A DNA stretch of 5,473 nucleotides from Kofleriaceae bacterium (GTDB taxonomy: Bacteria; Myxococcota_A; Polyangia; Haliangiales; Haliangiaceae). The stretch is from positions 1-5,473 of the forward strand of contig JAESTW010000178.1 in assembly GCA_016763395.1 (NCBI GenBank), read 5' to 3'. Each line of letters begins with the position of its first letter. The stretch's first letter is position 1. The notes below the pieces were generated by a model. That model searched no databases and was not told the DNA's origin. It worked only from the letters and a program-made list of their open reading frames with translations. Made by a program: the position numbers and the translations under genes. Shown piece by piece: positions 5,448 through 5,473 of the stretch.

Positions 5448-5473
5448 TAATGATAAGTCTATTCAGTTTTAAA

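Noticed and set aside
5448..5473. Possible promoter just before tRNA-Tyr (TATCAT near the gene)
   Set aside because: Only 26 bases are visible and the -10-like element is too close to the mature 5' end to fit a normal start site.

Overview
This window is a conserved bacterial translation locus, read entirely on the minus strand (right to left). In transcription order it holds tRNA-Tyr(GUA), tRNA-Gly(UCC), tRNA-Thr(GGU), tuf (EF-Tu), rpsJ (S10), rplD (L4), rplW (L23), rplB (L2), rpsS (S19), rplV (L22), rpsC (S3) and the first 58 codons of rplP (L16), which runs off the left edge. Every protein was identified by reading family motifs, and all frames are intact. Bases 1-4921 are almost wall-to-wall coding. 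Bases 4922-5473 hold the three tRNAs and their spacers. No stretch above 300 bases lacks a gene.

The organism is a bacterium using a code in which UGA is a stop (rpsJ ends in UGA followed directly by UAA). GC content looks moderate. The long L23 N-terminal region and the style of L2, S3 and EF-Tu recall lineages formerly grouped as Deltaproteobacteria (Myxococcota/Bdellovibrionota-like). This is an impression from memory, not a placement.

Gene spacing is tight: 4 to 26 bases at all junctions except rpsS-rplV, which has 65. Several Shine-Dalgarno sequences overlap the upstream stop codon, so the proteins are probably made from one or a few long mRNAs with translational coupling. Functionally the genes supply the aminoacyl-tRNA carrier EF-Tu, three elongator tRNAs, and early-assembly and decoding proteins of both ribosomal subunits.

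I see no undescribed molecular system here. What is unusual is the architecture. (1) rplC (L3), normally between rpsJ and rplD, is absent; only 15 bases separate those genes, and they include a good ribosome binding site. (2) The tuf gene has the upstream neighbours of an E. coli-type tufB (Tyr-Gly-Thr tRNAs) but the downstream neighbours of a tufA (rpsJ and the S10 operon), as if the two classical tuf loci had been joined. (3) There is no room for an S10 leader, so E. coli-style L4 autoregulation at that position is not possible. Smaller curiosities are a hairpin and three tandem UAG stops after rpsS, a 27-base-period hairpin repeat between two tRNAs, a T-stem mismatch in tRNA-Tyr, and an acidic insertion in L23.
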